Part shown: positions 13,411 through 14,738 of the stretch, one piece after another | Layout: each line of letters starts with the position of its first letter | Position numbering within the stretch: position 1 is the stretch's first letter | Source: Methanobacteriota archaeon | GTDB lineage: Archaea; Methanobacteriota; Methanobacteria; Methanobacteriales; Methanobacteriaceae | Reading direction: 5' to 3' | Length of the DNA: 14,738 nucleotides | NCBI GenBank assembly: GCA_023434825.1 | Contig: JAEYSH010000170.1 | Location: 1 to 14,738 of the forward strand | Program-made: the position numbers and the translations under genes | The notes under the pieces: model-generated | Told to the model about the DNA's origin: nothing | The model's database searches: none | The model's input: only the letters and a program-made list of their open reading frames with translations

Positions 13411-14738
13411 ATGAGAATAGTTCCAGATACCAGCGTAATTGTAGATGGTAGGATTACTAAAATTGTCCAGGAAGAAGAATTTAAAGGCTGTGAAGTAGTA
13501 ATCCCTGAAGCAGTTGTATCTGAATTAGAAAATCAAGCAAATCGGGGAAGAGAAACAGGATTCAACGGTTTAGAAGAATTAAAAAACTTACAAGACTTAT
13601 ACACTGATGGTAAAATTGATCTAATTTACGTTGGTAAAAGACCAACACTTGAACAGATTTCTCTGGCAAAGGGCGGAGAAATTGATGCTATGATAAGGGA
13701 TACGGCTCAGGATAACGATGCTACATTAATTACAAGCGATAAAGTTCAGACAGAAGTTGCAAAAGCTCAGGGACTTGAAGTTATGTACCTTAGACAGGAA
13801 ATGGTGGAATATAAAGATCTTGAAATAACAAAATATTTTGATGAAAGCACCATGTCTGTCCATTTAAAGGAAGATGTTGTTCCAATGGCAAAAAAGGGAA
13901 CACCGGGAAATATCAGATTAACTAAGATAGGTAAAAGACCGTTATCATACGCTGAAATTGAAAGTATGGCTCGAGAAATTGTAGAAAGAGCTAAAAGTGA
14001 TTTTAAAAGTTTTATTGAAATAGAAAGGGAAGGAGCTACTGTTGTACAATTCAGGGAATACCGTATTTCCATTGCCAGACCTCCATTTTCAGATGGATTT
14101 GAAATTACAGTGGTAAGGCCAGTAGCAAAAGTATCTTTAAGTGATTATAGGCTTCCTGACAAACTTATTGAAAGGTTAAGGGAAAGAGCTAAAGGTATAT
14201 TAATTTCAGGACCTCCTGGAGCCGGTAAAACCACATTTGCCCAGGCGATTGCAGAATTTTACAGTAAAGACCTTAATTCTGTAGTAAAAACAATGGAATC
14301 CCCTCGTGATTTACAGGTTGGGGCTGAAATAACTCAATATGCTCCATTAGAGCGCAGTATGGAAAAAACTGCGGATATATTACTTCTCGTACGTCCGGAT
14401 TACACGATTTATGATGAATTAAGAAAAACCAGAGATTTCAGAATATTTGCAGATATGAGGTTAGCTGGTGTTGGAATGATAGGAGTCGTTCACGCCACTC
14501 GACCTATAGATGCTATTCAAAGGGTTATTGGAAGAGTAGAACTTGGTATAATACCTTCAATAGTTGATACAACTGTTTTTATAAATAATGGTAGTGTTGC
14601 AGCAGTCTATGATGTTTCATTAACAGTAAAAGTCCCTAGTGGAATGATAGAAGCTGATCTAGCAAGACCAGTTATTGAAATCCGGGATTTTGACTCCGGA
14701 GACCTTGTAAATGAGATATATACCTACGGTGAACAGAC
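13411..14738 (+). CDS. PIN-domain ATPase (PilT N-terminus/KH type, COG1855-like), C-terminus beyond window
   Basis: An open frame of 442 codons from ATG 13411 to the window edge; no stop is reached. An N-terminal PIN nuclease domain (about 1-130) has D6 in VPDTSVIVDG, E38 in VVSELE, D92 in GGEIDAMI and D110 in TLITSDK. It is followed by a linker, and by a secretion-type ATPase resembling VirB11/PilT. The P-loop GPPGAGKTT is at 267-275, and later come LLLVRPDYTIYDELRKT with the acidic Walker-B-like region, and VGMIGVVHATRPIDAIQR. The family usually ends in a KH RNA-binding domain, which would lie outside. The combination is characteristic of archaea; the role is unknown, with RNA processing favoured from the domains. 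GGGGAG stands just before the ATG. It is 43 bases behind hisI and may be transcribed with it. Confidence 0.93.
   Translation, partial: MRIVPDTSVIVDGRITKIVQEEEFKGCEVVIPEAVVSELENQANRGRETGFNGLEELKNLQDLYTDGKIDLIYVGKRPTLEQISLAKGGEIDAMIRDTAQDNDATLITSDKVQTEVAKAQGLEVMYLRQEMVEYKDLEITKYFDESTMSVHLKEDVVPMAKKGTPGNIRLTKIGKRPLSYAEIESMAREIVERAKSDFKSFIEIEREGATVVQFREYRISIARPPFSDGFEITVVRPVAKVSLSDYRLPDKLIERLRERAKGILISGPPGAGKTTFAQAIAEFYSKDLNSVVKTMESPRDLQVGAEITQYAPLERSMEKTADILLLVRPDYTIYDELRKTRDFRIFADMRLAGVGMIGVVHATRPIDAIQRVIGRVELGIIPSIVDTTVFINNGSVAAVYDVSLTVKVPSGMIEADLARPVIEIRDFDSGDLVNEIYTYGEQ

Noticed and set aside
13767..14072. Minus-strand open frame of 101 codons
   Set aside because: Antisense to the PIN-ATPase gene, which reads continuously through this stretch.

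Overview
This looks like chromosomal DNA of a methanogenic archaeon of the order Methanobacteriales (Methanobacterium-like). That is an inference from the gene content (archaeal HMG-CoA reductase, archaeal-type HisRS, type I 3-dehydroquinate dehydratase, a HARP-type PIN nuclease, a PIN-ATPase of the PilT-N-term type), from the AT-rich spacers with TATA-type promoters, and from ribosome-binding sites of the form GGTGAT, often in front of TTG or GTG starts. I see no tRNA, rRNA, CRISPR array, insertion sequence or phage gene. Most of the window is housekeeping sequence.

Left part (1-3800): a cut-off DUF3147-like membrane protein and a multi-spanning, output-less sensor domain protein lie on the minus strand. 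A 367-base spacer rich in short inverted and direct repeats separates them from a plus-strand pair, htpX (membrane zinc protease with an EF-hand-like loop) and a tocopherol-cyclase-family protein. This pair converges, with only 3 bases between stop codons, on a minus-strand operon aroD - S24/S26-type peptidase - YwbE-family protein.

Middle (5155-8945): a divergent promoter region leads to an unrecognised 245-residue protein whose stop overlaps the start of sucD (succinyl-CoA synthetase alpha subunit; the beta subunit is not in the window). Next come hmgA (HMG-CoA reductase, mevalonate for archaeal lipids) and a VIT1/CCC1-related membrane protein. A perfect 10-bp inverted repeat with a T-run lies between this protein and the convergent aroE-TatD operon.

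Right part (8946-14738): aroE and a TatD-like metal hydrolase on the minus strand diverge from a plus-strand series: HARP (RNA-free RNase P family), hisS directly abutting hisI, and a PIN-KH-ATPase gene that runs off the window. The shikimate genes aroD and aroE sit in two separate minus-strand operons. The HARP/hisS/hisI stretch links tRNA 5' processing, tRNA(His) charging and histidine synthesis.

The least explained parts are the unknown gene coupled to sucD, the membrane-related divergon around 245-3600 (sensor without output, EF-hand protease, tocopherol-cyclase-like protein, repeat-rich spacer), and the peptidase translationally coupled to aroD.
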